Assembly: GCA_016206805.1 (NCBI GenBank)
Contig: JACQQX010000038.1
Coordinates: forward strand, 1 to 37,865
Reading direction: 5' to 3'
DNA: 37,865 nucleotides
Origin: Candidatus Omnitrophota bacterium
GTDB taxonomy: Bacteria > Omnitrophota > Gorgyraeia > 2-02-FULL-51-18
The notes under the pieces were generated by a model that did no database searches, was not told where the DNA came from, and saw only the letters and a program-made list of their open reading frames with translations. The translations under genes and the position numbers were made by a program. Of the stretch, positions 7,415-16,803 are shown piece by piece. Position 1 is the stretch's first letter, and each line of letters starts with the position of its first letter.

Positions 7415-7487
7415 CACCGCTATTCAATAGGGGAATGTCTTGGTCGCCCTATTCTTACCAATGAGTTCAAGCCCGCTAATATGCGGT

Positions 7488-7636
7488 GCTCCGGCAGGGC
7501 ATCCTGTCTGGCGGCGTTGACAACGGCGTGGGCATGGTCTGGCGCACGCCGTGCGCCAGCCACGCACGTTGTCATCGAGCACAATTTCCGCGCAGGGGAA
7601 ATTGTGTGGCCGCCGGACAGGATGCCCTGCCGGAGC
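7488..7636. repeat. 149-nt branched palindrome: 28-bp outer arms with internal hairpins
   Basis: Arms 7488-7515 and 7609-7636 differ at one position; internal CTGGCGCACG/CGTGCGCCAG and CACAATTTCC/GGAAATTGTG hairpins. Confidence 0.9.
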
Positions 7637-7688
7637 TCACTTGCGATTGAATTTATAGGTGAGTGGCTTCATGATAGAATAACTCCGC

Positions 7689-8620
7689 ATGCTCACTCTT
7701 TCAAGAAAAGCGCGCATTGGTTTTGAAATTCTTTTCTTCGCCATAGGACTCGTCCTTTTTTGGCTGGTCATCCGGGCCACCGGCTTCTCCAACATTCTTT
7801 TCCAGCTGCGGCAGGCGCAATTGTCGGCCTGGCCTGTTTTTCTGATTTATCCCATAGTCAGTCTCTGGGATACGGCCGCCTGGAAATTGGTGTTCAACCC
7901 TTCCTGGGATGAAGCCATCAAAATCCATGAACTCTTTGTCATCCGCCTGGCCGGGGAAGCGGTCAATAATATCACCCCTTTTCTGGATATCGGCGGAGAA
8001 CCGCTGAAGGTTTACCTGGTCTCCAAACGCTTCGGCGTTCCCGCGTCCCAGGCCATTTCCGCCGGTCTCATCGCCAAAACAACCCTGATCGCCTCGGAAA
8101 CGGTTTTCATCCTTTTCGGTTTTGGTTTTTTTCTTTTTTTCATTCCACTGCCGTACGAATGGAGGATTATTTTTGGAATCACCTTCTTTTTCCTGGCGGT
8201 CATCCTGGCGCTGCTTTTTCTGATTCAAATCAAAAGCGACATGACGCGCTCTTTTTATTCGACGGAAAAAAGCGCCTCTGGGACGCTTTTTCGCTCAATC
8301 TGGCCAGCTGGGTTCTGGGCAGCGTTGAAACTTATTTCTTTTTCCGGATCCTGGGAGCTTCGCTATCCTTCGACCAGGCTATTCTCATCGAAGCCACGGT
8401 GCAATTTGTCCGCGTGGCGAGCTTTTTCATCCCCGGAAATCTCGGAGCGCAGGAATCGGGGCTGGCTTTTTTCTCGCAGGTGCTGGGCTTGGGAGCCCCG
8501 GCCGGGATCGCCGTCAGCCTTTTAAAACGGCTCCGGCAGGTGATTTGGACCGCGGTTGGTTTTGGGATATGGGGTTTTTACCAGTCCTGGTTTTATTCCA
8601 GACGGTCGGTGATTTCGTAA
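7689..8620 (+). pseudogene. Flippase-like (lysylphosphatidylglycerol synthase TM-type) membrane protein, frameshifted near an A6 run at 8266-8271
   Basis: ORF 7689-8525 gives the N-terminal half; frame -1 (ORF 8159-8620) gives ASWVLGSVETYFFFRILGASLSFDQAILIEATVQFVRVASFFIPGNLGAQESGL. Confidence 0.75.
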
Positions 8621-9531
8621 AGAAGTCCCGCGGCGATTTTGGGCGCGGGCATGAACATCTTTTTAGCGGAGACCCGGACGCGGACGGGACTGGTTTTCTC
8701 GATAAAAATAGTCGCCTCTCCCCCCTGGATTTCCGCCTTGATCACGCCGGCTTTTTCATCGACTTCTTTGATTTCTCCCAGCGCTTTGGCCGCTTCCATC
8801 CCCGCCCGGAAAGCTTTTTTAGGACTTCCCTTGACAGCCTCGGCCACATCCGGTTTCTGCGCGGCCATCACGGCCAGTCCGGCCGGCAGAAACGACGTGC
8901 CGGCGGCGCTGGCCACGCCATAAATCATCGCCCCCTGGATGGCGGTGTGTTTCAATGACTCCGTCAGGACCAGCGCGAAAAGCTCTCCGGCGCTGGCAAT
9001 GCCGTTGTAGGTGGCTTCTTTCATATCCAGATCGATCATTTCAATAACGGGTTTCGGGCCGAGCGAGTAGTCTTTATAAATAATTTTTCCGATTTTGAGT
9101 TTCAAGACATTGGCGCGGAACTCGGTTTTTTGAGCGGGCTTTTTCTCCTGGTCCGGTTTTTGGCGGGCCACTTTCAGCGCGTCGACATTGAGCCGGCCGT
9201 CGGCGTTTTTGACAATGACCACTTTTTTCATTTCAACTTCCAGGCTGTTCAAAACCAGTTTTTTCCGCCATAGCGCGCCGGCGTCGTAATCGGCTTTGAC
9301 ACGGGGAATCGACAAAAGAATGCCTTTGGGGAATCCTTGGGGATGGACCACCTGAAAATCCCGCACTTCCAATTGGTGCCGCATAAGACTCAGAGAAAGT
9401 CGCCCGATTTTGACGGGCGTTCCCAGGATTTGCGAAGAAACCCGCTCCGCGGCGGCTTCGAGAAGCGCGTCCCGCAGGAACAGTAAAACGATGACCACTA
9501 AAAGCGCTATGCCCAGCCGTTTCCAGAGCAT
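8593..9531 (-). CDS. AsmA-like single-TM protein
   Basis: N-terminal TM then LGTPVKIGRLSLSLMRHQLEVRDFQVVHPQGFPKGILLSIPRVKADYD; likely start MLWKRLGIALL rather than the longer track ORF. Confidence 0.65.
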   Translation of the reverse strand: MLWKRLGIALLVVIVLLFLRDALLEAAAERVSSQILGTPVKIGRLSLSLMRHQLEVRDFQVVHPQGFPKGILLSIPRVKADYDAGALWRKKLVLNSLEVEMKKVVIVKNADGRLNVDALKVARQKPDQEKKPAQKTEFRANVLKLKIGKIIYKDYSLGPKPVIEMIDLDMKEATYNGIASAGELFALVLTESLKHTAIQGAMIYGVASAAGTSFLPAGLAVMAAQKPDVAEAVKGSPKKAFRAGMEAAKALGEIKEVDEKAGVIKAEIQGGEATIFIEKTSPVRVRVSAKKMFMPAPKIAAGLLYEITDRLE

Positions 9532-9533
9532 GT

Positions 9534-9926
9534 TTAGCGTCCTTCCGATTTTGGCAGCCGCACAACATCCAGCCAATAGTTTTTAAATGTTTTCATGGTT
9601 TCTTCCAGGTCAAAATAACTGATGGGCTTGGTGATATAGGAACTCGCGCCCAACGCGTACATCCTGGACACATCCTCTTCGTCCCGCGAAATCGTCAAAA
9701 CCACCACCGGAATGCGCCGCAAATCCGGGTGAGCCTTGATTTCCCTCAGGGTCTGACGGCCGTCTTTCCAAAGCTCTTCCCCATCCACCACACGGCGCAG
9801 GCGGTTGGTCGTCCTTAAATCGGCGAGGGCGCCTAAGGTGAGTTCGTATTGGTCATCGTCGTTTTCGGCGATGAGAACGATGGGCTGAGTCATCGGGGTA
9901 TTTTGGGTTATGGTCATGCTGAGCAA
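9534..9926 (-). CDS. Degenerate Rcp1-like response-regulator receiver lacking the phosphoacceptor segment
   Basis: VLIAENDDDQYELTLGALADL...VVDGEELWKDGRQTLREIKAHPDLRRIPVVVLTISRDEEDVSRMYALGASSYITKP; no LLDLNMP-type segment. Confidence 0.85.
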   Translation of the reverse strand: MLSMTITQNTPMTQPIVLIAENDDDQYELTLGALADLRTTNRLRRVVDGEELWKDGRQTLREIKAHPDLRRIPVVVLTISRDEEDVSRMYALGASSYITKPISYFDLEETMKTFKNYWLDVVRLPKSEGR

Positions 9927-9966
9927 CCCCTCTTTTTAAATTAAAAACGCGATAAACTTCCGTTTT

Positions 9967-10380
9967 TCAAGCCATGACAGAAGGGTGTTGCGCATCTTGA
10001 GATCCCTCCCTCGGCAAAAGACGCCGGATTTCCCCCAAAAGATCGCCGGTACGGAATGGTTTGCGGACATAAGCGTCTGCGCCTGCCTCATAACCCATTT
10101 GTTCGTCCCGCTCCAGCATTTTCGCCGTGAATAAAATCACGGGGATTTTTTGAGTGCGTCCGTCCTGCTTCAGACGCCGGCAAACTTCATAACCATTGAG
10201 CCTGGGAAGCATGATATCGAGAATGATCAAATCAGGATTTTGCAATGCGGTTTGCTTCAAAGCCGCGTCGCCGTCCATGGCCGTGCACACCTCAAAACCC
10301 TCCGATTCCAGCCGCTTGGCCACGATTTTGACAAGATTCACTTCGTCATCGACAATGAGAATTTTAAAAGAAGATTTCAT
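9967..10380 (-). CDS. Response regulator, single receiver domain
   Basis: ILIVDDEVNLVKIV, LIILDIMLPRLNGYEVCR, VRKPF. Confidence 0.92.
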   Translation of the reverse strand: MKSSFKILIVDDEVNLVKIVAKRLESEGFEVCTAMDGDAALKQTALQNPDLIILDIMLPRLNGYEVCRRLKQDGRTQKIPVILFTAKMLERDEQMGYEAGADAYVRKPFRTGDLLGEIRRLLPREGSQDAQHPSVMA

Positions 10381-12404
10381 GGGACCACCACCTTCGTGAC
10401 CGAAGCGGTGGCTCTGGCGAATAAACTCATCGCGTCGGCGCCGTCACGCGGGTAAACCGCCGTGCCGATGTTCACCGACAAATGAGAGAAACGCCCTTCT
10501 TCGACCGCTTGAATCCACAAATTGAGCGCTGATTTAATCTGTTCGATCATGGCGGAGCCTCCGCCGGGATCCGACGCGGCGATGATGACCAGCCAATGGG
10601 ATTTCACCGGGATAATCGAATCGGTGTGATGGATGTACCGGTGCAGGAAATCGATCAGCTCTTCCGAGCGGCGGCCCCAATGGGCGATATCCAAAGCGAC
10701 CATGACCACGGCGTCCTGCTTGTACTGCCTGGTGATTTTCAACTGGTCACGAAAACTCTCCTCCAGTTCCAATTGCCACGAGTAAATGGGGAGTGTAAAG
10801 AAAAACTCGGCGCCCGCCCCCTCTTGGGAGGAAACGGAGATGGCGCCCTTATGCATTTCAACCAGCTGCTTGCAAAGCATCAGTCCCAGACCCGTGCCGC
10901 TGGGTTTGTCCTTGCCTAGCCCCACCTGGGAAAATTTTTGAAACAGCTTGGGGATGTCTTCGGCGGAAATCCCCCGTCCATTGTCCTGGATCGATACGAC
11001 CACGTGGCCCTCCACTTCCCTGGTTTTAAAAATGATGACGCCTCCGTCGGGACTGAATTTGACGGCATTGGACAAAAGATTATCGATCACCTGGCTGATT
11101 CGATTGGGATCGACAAAAACATCCGGCGCAGGCGCCAAATCCATTTTGACCGTCCGATGCGCCAGAATGGCCTTATACTGCCTGACACTTTTTTGGATGA
11201 GCTCATCAATGGAAATTCTCCTCCGGGATAAACGCAGACGATTGGCCTCGATTTTGGAAATGTCGAGCATGTTGTTGATGAGACTGGTCAGCCGGTCGAC
11301 GCTTTCATCTATTGTCATCAAAAAATCACGCTGTTCTTCGTTGATCGGCCCGAGCACTTTATCGAGCAAAAGGGCCGTTCCTTCTTTTAAAGCCGCCAGA
11401 GGAGTGCGCAATTCGTGGCTCACCGTCGCCATGAACTCATCCTTCATGGCGCTGAGTTCCTTGAGTCTTTTGTTGCTGGACTCCAGCGCCGTGGCTTGTT
11501 CCCCTCTGATGGCGGCGAGATCAGCCGTCGCTTTCTCGGCATTTTTTCTTTCCATGATGGCCGCGGCCAGCGCGAATCCGGTCATCGTCAGCGTCATGAC
11601 AAATATTTGGAGGAAAATGAGCGATTCGCTCAAATTTCCCTGCATAAACGGGCCAAACCCGTGCACGGTTCCCCAGATGGCCAAAACCGCGGTTAAGAAA
11701 ACCGTGGCGGCTACGCCGCGCTTGCCAAAACGGAAAGCGGCCCAAATGACAAAAAGAATCAGCACATACACGAGCGGATTGAAAATATTGGTTTCAAAAA
11801 TAATGCGGCAGGCGGCCATCAGAAGAAAAAGGATCGAAGTAAATTCCAGAAACTGCTTGGGCTTCCATAGCAAAAACTCGCGCGGCGAAGACCAGGTGAG
11901 TAAAAGTGGTGTCACCACAATCACTCCCGACAAGTCTCCCAGCCACCAGGTGCGCCACAGCGTCGAAAAACTCGACCATAACGCGAAACGCGCCAGACAA
12001 AGGCTGATGACGCCAAAAGTGGCGGCCGTGAAACAGCTGAAAACTTCAATGATGAAAAATTTAAAAACATTGGTGGAGCGGTCCAGAAGATCGTCATTCG
12101 ACCCTATCCATCGCCGGATGAAAAAAACGCCTAAAAGCGCCTGAAGCGTGGATCCGGTCGCGATGCCGAAGGAAGACATGAAAGAATAAAATGAAAAAGA
12201 AGCCAGTTCGTTGAAAAAACCGGCATTGACGATAAACGACCCGATCCAGATGCCCGGCCATAAACGTCTTCCGAAAAAAAGCAGCGCGGCTAGCGCCAAA
12301 CCCGAAGGAATCCAAACCACCGTGACATTGCCCGGATCAATAGCCGTCAGAAAGCCCAGTCGCGCTGTGAGGATGTACAATACCGCCACAACGGCGGATT
12401 TCAT
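10377..12404 (-). CDS. MASE1 sensor histidine kinase with divergent C-terminal GGDEF-like domain
   Basis: N-terminal multi-TM MASE1-like; MATVSHELRTPLAALKEG; DNLLSNAVKFSPDGG; GTGLGLMLCKQLVE; C-terminal SVNIGTAVYPRDGADAMSLFARA. Confidence 0.88.
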   Translation of the reverse strand: MKSAVVAVLYILTARLGFLTAIDPGNVTVVWIPSGLALAALLFFGRRLWPGIWIGSFIVNAGFFNELASFSFYSFMSSFGIATGSTLQALLGVFFIRRWIGSNDDLLDRSTNVFKFFIIEVFSCFTAATFGVISLCLARFALWSSFSTLWRTWWLGDLSGVIVVTPLLLTWSSPREFLLWKPKQFLEFTSILFLLMAACRIIFETNIFNPLVYVLILFVIWAAFRFGKRGVAATVFLTAVLAIWGTVHGFGPFMQGNLSESLIFLQIFVMTLTMTGFALAAAIMERKNAEKATADLAAIRGEQATALESSNKRLKELSAMKDEFMATVSHELRTPLAALKEGTALLLDKVLGPINEEQRDFLMTIDESVDRLTSLINNMLDISKIEANRLRLSRRRISIDELIQKSVRQYKAILAHRTVKMDLAPAPDVFVDPNRISQVIDNLLSNAVKFSPDGGVIIFKTREVEGHVVVSIQDNGRGISAEDIPKLFQKFSQVGLGKDKPSGTGLGLMLCKQLVEMHKGAISVSSQEGAGAEFFFTLPIYSWQLELEESFRDQLKITRQYKQDAVVMVALDIAHWGRRSEELIDFLHRYIHHTDSIIPVKSHWLVIIAASDPGGGSAMIEQIKSALNLWIQAVEEGRFSHLSVNIGTAVYPRDGADAMSLFARATASVTKVVVP

Positions 12405-13648
12405 TGGACTAGCCGCGCGATTTTTTCGACAAGATCCTCGGCGGAGAAGGGTTTGGTGACATATTCATTGGCGCCGATGACTTTGCCGATCACGTGATCC
12501 ACGTCTGAACCTTTGGCGGTGAGCATGATAATCGGTACGCGGGAAAAAAGCTTGTTGCGGTCCTCGCGGATGGCTTTGCACACTTCTTCTCCGCAGAACT
12601 TAGGGAGCATGAGATCGAGAATGATGAGATCCGGATGGCCATGCCGGGCCTCTTCCAGCCCCTGCTCCCCATCACCGGCTGTGTTGACTTGGTAGCCGAG
12701 CTTCCTGAGCCGGGCGCTTAGAAACTTTTGGATCGCGTAATCATCTTCGATGATCAGGATTTTTTTCTGGGACTCCCTCTTCTGGAGTTTGGACTCGTAC
12801 ATGATCCTATCCGCCTCCGCGATCAGCGCGTCCAGTGACAAGCCTTCGGCCGGATCATAACGCCGGGCGCCGGCGCTAAGCGACAGCTGAAAACGGAGCG
12901 TAGGCAGCGTATTGAACGCTTTCACGTTCTGGTCCAGGCGTTTCAAAAAAAGGTTGGGACCGCCATTGCGGGAATCAACCGCCAGAACCACAAATTCATC
13001 CCCGCTGATCCGCGCGATGATATCCGATTTGCGGAATGTGGTTTTTAGAATCTCAGCGGTTTGGGTCAGCACCCAGTCCCCTTCCTTGTGTCCATACGCG
13101 TCGTTGATTTTTTTTAAACCGTCCACATCGACGAAAATAAACGTCAGATTGTCCTTGGTGCGGGCATTGAGCTTGACCTCATGCTCGGCCAGCGCGAAAA
13201 ATCCCCTGCGGTTATAAAGACCCGTCAAATCGTCATTCAGCGAAAGATTGACCAGCTCACTTTGCAGCCGATGCCGCTCAACCGCGTACCACAGAATCCG
13301 GGCGATGAGCTGGGTGCCGAATTTGCCCTTGATTAGATAATCCTGAGCGCCGGATTTGACCGCCTCAAGACCCGCGGCCTCATCATCCAGCATCGTCAAT
13401 ACCACGATGGCGGTTCCCGGCGCGTGCGACCGGATTTGTTTGAAGGTGTCCATGCCTTTGGAATCCGGAAGGAAAAGATCGAGTAAAATAATATCCACTT
13501 CCTTGCCTTCATTCAAAAATTTCAGCGCGGGTTCCAAACATTCAAAATGCACGACTTCAAAAAAGGGGTTTTTGGAATCCGCCAGGCGTTTTTTGAGGAT
13601 TGCGGCATAAGTGGGGTTATCTTCGACAAGAAGGACTTTGAACGTCAT
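12401..13648 (-). CDS. REC-GGDEF-REC diguanylate cyclase response regulator
   Basis: ILLDLFLPDSKGMD; RKSDIIARISGDEFVVL (I-site RxxD plus SGDEF); second receiver ILIIEDDYAIQKFL...LIILDLMLPKFCGEEV. Confidence 0.93.
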   Translation of the reverse strand: MTFKVLLVEDNPTYAAILKKRLADSKNPFFEVVHFECLEPALKFLNEGKEVDIILLDLFLPDSKGMDTFKQIRSHAPGTAIVVLTMLDDEAAGLEAVKSGAQDYLIKGKFGTQLIARILWYAVERHRLQSELVNLSLNDDLTGLYNRRGFFALAEHEVKLNARTKDNLTFIFVDVDGLKKINDAYGHKEGDWVLTQTAEILKTTFRKSDIIARISGDEFVVLAVDSRNGGPNLFLKRLDQNVKAFNTLPTLRFQLSLSAGARRYDPAEGLSLDALIAEADRIMYESKLQKRESQKKILIIEDDYAIQKFLSARLRKLGYQVNTAGDGEQGLEEARHGHPDLIILDLMLPKFCGEEVCKAIREDRNKLFSRVPIIMLTAKGSDVDHVIGKVIGANEYVTKPFSAEDLVEKIARLVQ

Positions 13649-13869
13649 AAAACCTCCTTCCGACCCTTATCTTCGGCCTTCAGCCATTCCATCGTGACTT
13701 GATCCGCCACCCAAGAATCCAAAAGTCGCCGGCTAAACCGCCATTGGGAGCCTATTTTAAAACCCGGTAACGCCCCCCTCTGGGCCATGCGGTAAATGGT
13801 CGTATTATTCACTCCAAAACGCTTGGCCACTTGTGGAATCGATAGGAAGTCCTCTTCTCCGGTAATCAT
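13645..13869 (-). CDS. Excisionase/MerR-type helix-turn-helix protein
   Basis: FLSIPQVAKRFGVNNTTIYRMAQRGALPGFKIGSQWRFSRRLLDSWV. Confidence 0.88.
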   Translation of the reverse strand: MITGEEDFLSIPQVAKRFGVNNTTIYRMAQRGALPGFKIGSQWRFSRRLLDSWVADQVTMEWLKAEDKGRKEVL

Positions 13870-13911
13870 TTTATTCTCCTATACATTAATTATACCCTGA
13901 TCCGCGAGTTC

Positions 13912-13965
13912 AGTCAATATACGCTAGAATAATGCATTATTGGATAGTATTGATTAATATTGACT
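13912..13965. promoter_or_regulatory. Candidate operator upstream of the HTH gene
   Basis: AGTCAATAT (13912-13920) and ATATTGACT (13957-13965) inverted repeat around perfect palindrome AATAATGCATTATT (13928-13941). Confidence 0.35.
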
Positions 13966-14781
13966 AAGTTTCTGCTTTAAAATAAGCCAAAAAAAATGAC
14001 TGTCATCCACTAGATACCGCTTCCAAAGCCTTCCTGGCTCAAGAATTAACCTCCACAACCACTCAAATCCTGTTTTTCGCATAAAAGCGGGCGCGCGGCG
14101 GACAGCCCCCGCCAGAAAATCAAGCCCCGCGCCAATGCCAATGGTCATCGGCACCCCGAGCTCTTTGTAATAACGGTAAATCCATATTTCCTGCTTGGGG
14201 GTGCCCAGCGCCACGAGCAGAATATCCGGTGAGGCCTCCCGAACCTTTTGCATGATTTTTTCATTTTCCTTCAGATTTTTCTCAAACCCATGCGGAGGAC
14301 AGTAAAGTCCGGTGATTTGAAGACCGGGATGGCCCTCCCGCAGTTTCTTGGCCGCTTTTTCGGCGGATTGCGGGCGGCCCCCCAAAAGGAAAATTTTATA
14401 GCCTTTTTGAACCGCCCGCGGGCATTGGGCGGACGCCAGATCGGAACCGGCCACCCTTTCCTTGAAAGACTCTCCCAGAAAACGCGCGGCCCATAGTAGA
14501 GGCATGCCGTCAGGGACCACAAGACTCGCTTCCCGATAGGCCAAAGAAAACTCATCCTGTTTTTGCAATCTCACGATATGATCGACGTTGGGGGTGACAA
14601 TATAAGCGGGTTTGCGCATTTGGATCAGCGCGTCCATCCGGTCAATCGTCTCTTCCATCGTGAGATTGTGGATACGCACCCCACAAAGCCTGATCTCAGG
14701 AGAGAAGCGCTTGATAGACTTTTTGGATCTGACCGGCCGTGTTCCGGATATCAAATTCTCGGCGACATAATTCATAACCAT
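13954..14781 (-). CDS. WecG/TagA/CpsF family glycosyltransferase
   Basis: YIVTPNVDHIVRLQ, VVPDGMPLLWAARFLG, LLVALGTPKQEIWI, GIGAGLDFLAGAVRRAPAFMRKTGFEWLWRL. True start may be downstream. Confidence 0.93.
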   Translation of the reverse strand: MVMNYVAENLISGTRPVRSKKSIKRFSPEIRLCGVRIHNLTMEETIDRMDALIQMRKPAYIVTPNVDHIVRLQKQDEFSLAYREASLVVPDGMPLLWAARFLGESFKERVAGSDLASAQCPRAVQKGYKIFLLGGRPQSAEKAAKKLREGHPGLQITGLYCPPHGFEKNLKENEKIMQKVREASPDILLVALGTPKQEIWIYRYYKELGVPMTIGIGAGLDFLAGAVRRAPAFMRKTGFEWLWRLILEPGRLWKRYLVDDSHFFWLILKQKLSQY

Positions 14782-15805
14782 TTCCTCCTATCATTCGTCC
14801 CCACTCGGGGCTATGGACCAGCCGGACAATGGCGCGAGTCCATTCCTCGGGCACATGCGGATCCAAGAGCAGCGCGTCAACTCCATCCGTGAAGACTTCG
14901 CTGTTGCATCCCACTCCTTTTGACACCAAAACCGGTTTTTTCAAACTCAGCGCCTCCAGAATCGAAACCGGATGCAGCTCGAGAAAAGAGGGCAGAATCA
15001 TCGCCTGGGCATTGGCCAAAAGCGATCGGATATCCGGATGGAAACCGATGAATTGGAGGATTGATTCCAAACCCTCCTTTAAAACTCTTTGCCGATAAGT
15101 CTCCAAAAGGGGCCCCTCGCCGGCGATTAGGAATCGAACCTGCGGACATTCTTTTTGAAGATGCGGCGCTATTTGAAAAAGCAGGTGAATATTCTTTTCG
15201 GATGAAATCCGGGCCGGAATCAGAAAAACTTTCTCTTCGGGCCTGGTTTCCACCGGGGCTGGTTGAAGCGGAATTCCGTTGCGGATCAGCCAAACGCGCT
15301 CCGGAGGACAAAGACGGTTTTGCAGCACAAAATCCCTGTTTTGAGAGGTCAAAAGGATCACGCCATCCGACCAATTCTTCATCCGAATCGCATAGTCGTA
15401 CTGGCTGATTTTCAGGCTTCCATTTTCACGACCCTGCCGGTCGATATAACGAAAGTCATGGACATGCTCGACCACTTTTCTGCCGGTGAGCTTGGCGGCC
15501 AAAGCGCCCCACACATGTGCGTTAAACACATGGGTATGAACGATCTGAATATCATGTTTTAAAATGTAGCGCGCCAGACGATAAACGATGCAGGCGGTCG
15601 CCGGACTTTTGATTTTGTGACTGGCTTGGGCGTATTTGTAAAGCCGCACACCCCCTTTTTGGAACCGGCTTTCGATTTCCCCGCCAAACGAATAGGCTAC
15701 ATGGGTATGTGTGCCGGGCATGGCGGCGACGAGATTCAACAGATTCGTTTCGGCGCCTCCCAAAGACAGGGTCTTGATCACATGAAGCACGCGAATCTTC
15801 TTCAT
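14696..15805 (-). CDS. Family 4 (GT-B) glycosyltransferase
   Basis: VLHVIKTLSLGGAETNLLNL...IPARISSEKNIHLLFQIAP...ILPSFLELHPVSILEALSLKKPVLVSKGVGCNSE. Confidence 0.92.
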   Translation of the reverse strand: MKKIRVLHVIKTLSLGGAETNLLNLVAAMPGTHTHVAYSFGGEIESRFQKGGVRLYKYAQASHKIKSPATACIVYRLARYILKHDIQIVHTHVFNAHVWGALAAKLTGRKVVEHVHDFRYIDRQGRENGSLKISQYDYAIRMKNWSDGVILLTSQNRDFVLQNRLCPPERVWLIRNGIPLQPAPVETRPEEKVFLIPARISSEKNIHLLFQIAPHLQKECPQVRFLIAGEGPLLETYRQRVLKEGLESILQFIGFHPDIRSLLANAQAMILPSFLELHPVSILEALSLKKPVLVSKGVGCNSEVFTDGVDALLLDPHVPEEWTRAIVRLVHSPEWGRMIGGNGYELCRREFDIRNTAGQIQKVYQALLS

Positions 15806-16803
15806 GAGGAAGCCGGCCTCGCGGAATTGCGCATGCGCAGGGCGTGGAGCCACTCCCTAAAAAAACGGATCGGATCCATGAAGGGGAAATAGGAAAGCGC
15901 CATGTAGAAAATCATTTTATTGCCGAATGGCTTTTGATTTATCTGCCAAGCCTTTGCCAGAAAAAGACGGCCTCTTTTTCGCTTACCCGCCAACACCAGC
16001 TCCCGACCCAGGTCATAATACAGTCCATAAAGCCGGTCTTTGATTTGGGCCGGGCTCACCAGGCGCCTCACTTCCGGCATCGAACACAACGAGCGCTTGA
16101 TGATGCGGATTTGAGAGCGGAACTGGGCCACTGACTTTAAAGTCAGGTTTTCGCCGTGACGGCGCACACGGCAGAGCACCTCGTTGACGTAACCGATGGG
16201 GTAACGCCGCGAAACCCGTAGCCAAAACTCATAATCTTCGGCCACCCGGAAACTTTCGTCGAAGTTGCCAACCGCATCAAACACCTCCCGCCGCACCACG
16301 GTCGTCATGAACGGTATGAAATTGCCGCGCATGAAAAGCTCATCCAGGCATTGACCCATGCAGGGTTTTTTGTCCGAACCGGCTTTAAACGTGGCGCCAA
16401 ACCCGCGGCCGGTTTGATTGTCAAAAAATTCCGTGTCCGAATAAACAACGCCGGCCTGCGAACGCTCAAGAGACTGGACCAGATGTTCCAAAGCCGTTGG
16501 CATCCAGACATCGTCCGCGTCCAGGAAGCTGATAAAAATCCCATTGGCCATCCGCAAGCCGCTGTTGCGCGCGGCATAAACTCCCTTATTTTTTTGGTAA
16601 ACGGTCCTCAACCTGCCTTTAAAAACCGGCATCATCCGATCGATGATCGAGCGGCTATCGTCGGTGGATCCGTCATCCACGACAATCACTTCATAGTCCG
16701 TGAAGGTCTGATTCAAAACCCCCTTCAAAGCATCACCCAGAAACCGCCCATAATTGTAATTGGGGATGATGATGCTGACCTTGGGGGGATTTTTCTCAGG
16801 CAT
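15802..16803 (-). CDS. Family 2 glycosyltransferase
   Basis: MPEKNPPKVSIIIPNYNYGRFLGDALKGVLNQTFTDYEVIVVDDGSTDDS, FLDADDVW. Start moved to 16803. Confidence 0.9.
   Translation of the reverse strand: MPEKNPPKVSIIIPNYNYGRFLGDALKGVLNQTFTDYEVIVVDDGSTDDSRSIIDRMMPVFKGRLRTVYQKNKGVYAARNSGLRMANGIFISFLDADDVWMPTALEHLVQSLERSQAGVVYSDTEFFDNQTGRGFGATFKAGSDKKPCMGQCLDELFMRGNFIPFMTTVVRREVFDAVGNFDESFRVAEDYEFWLRVSRRYPIGYVNEVLCRVRRHGENLTLKSVAQFRSQIRIIKRSLCSMPEVRRLVSPAQIKDRLYGLYYDLGRELVLAGKRKRGRLFLAKAWQINQKPFGNKMIFYMALSYFPFMDPIRFFREWLHALRMRNSARPASS

Noticed and set aside
8264-8272. Programmed -1 frameshift heptamer at the A6 run
   Set aside because: In the zero frame the codons are GAA AAA AGC, so the canonical A-AAA-AAG tandem slip does not fit; an indel is more likely.
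9921-9966. TTAA-rich stretch (tttttaaattaaaaacgc) as a fourth TTAA array
   Set aside because: TTAA tetrads are not at 11/11/10 spacing.
10948-12144. 398-aa plus-strand ORF
   Set aside because: Antisense shadow of the MASE1 kinase; Ser/Leu/Arg-rich with no recognisable family.
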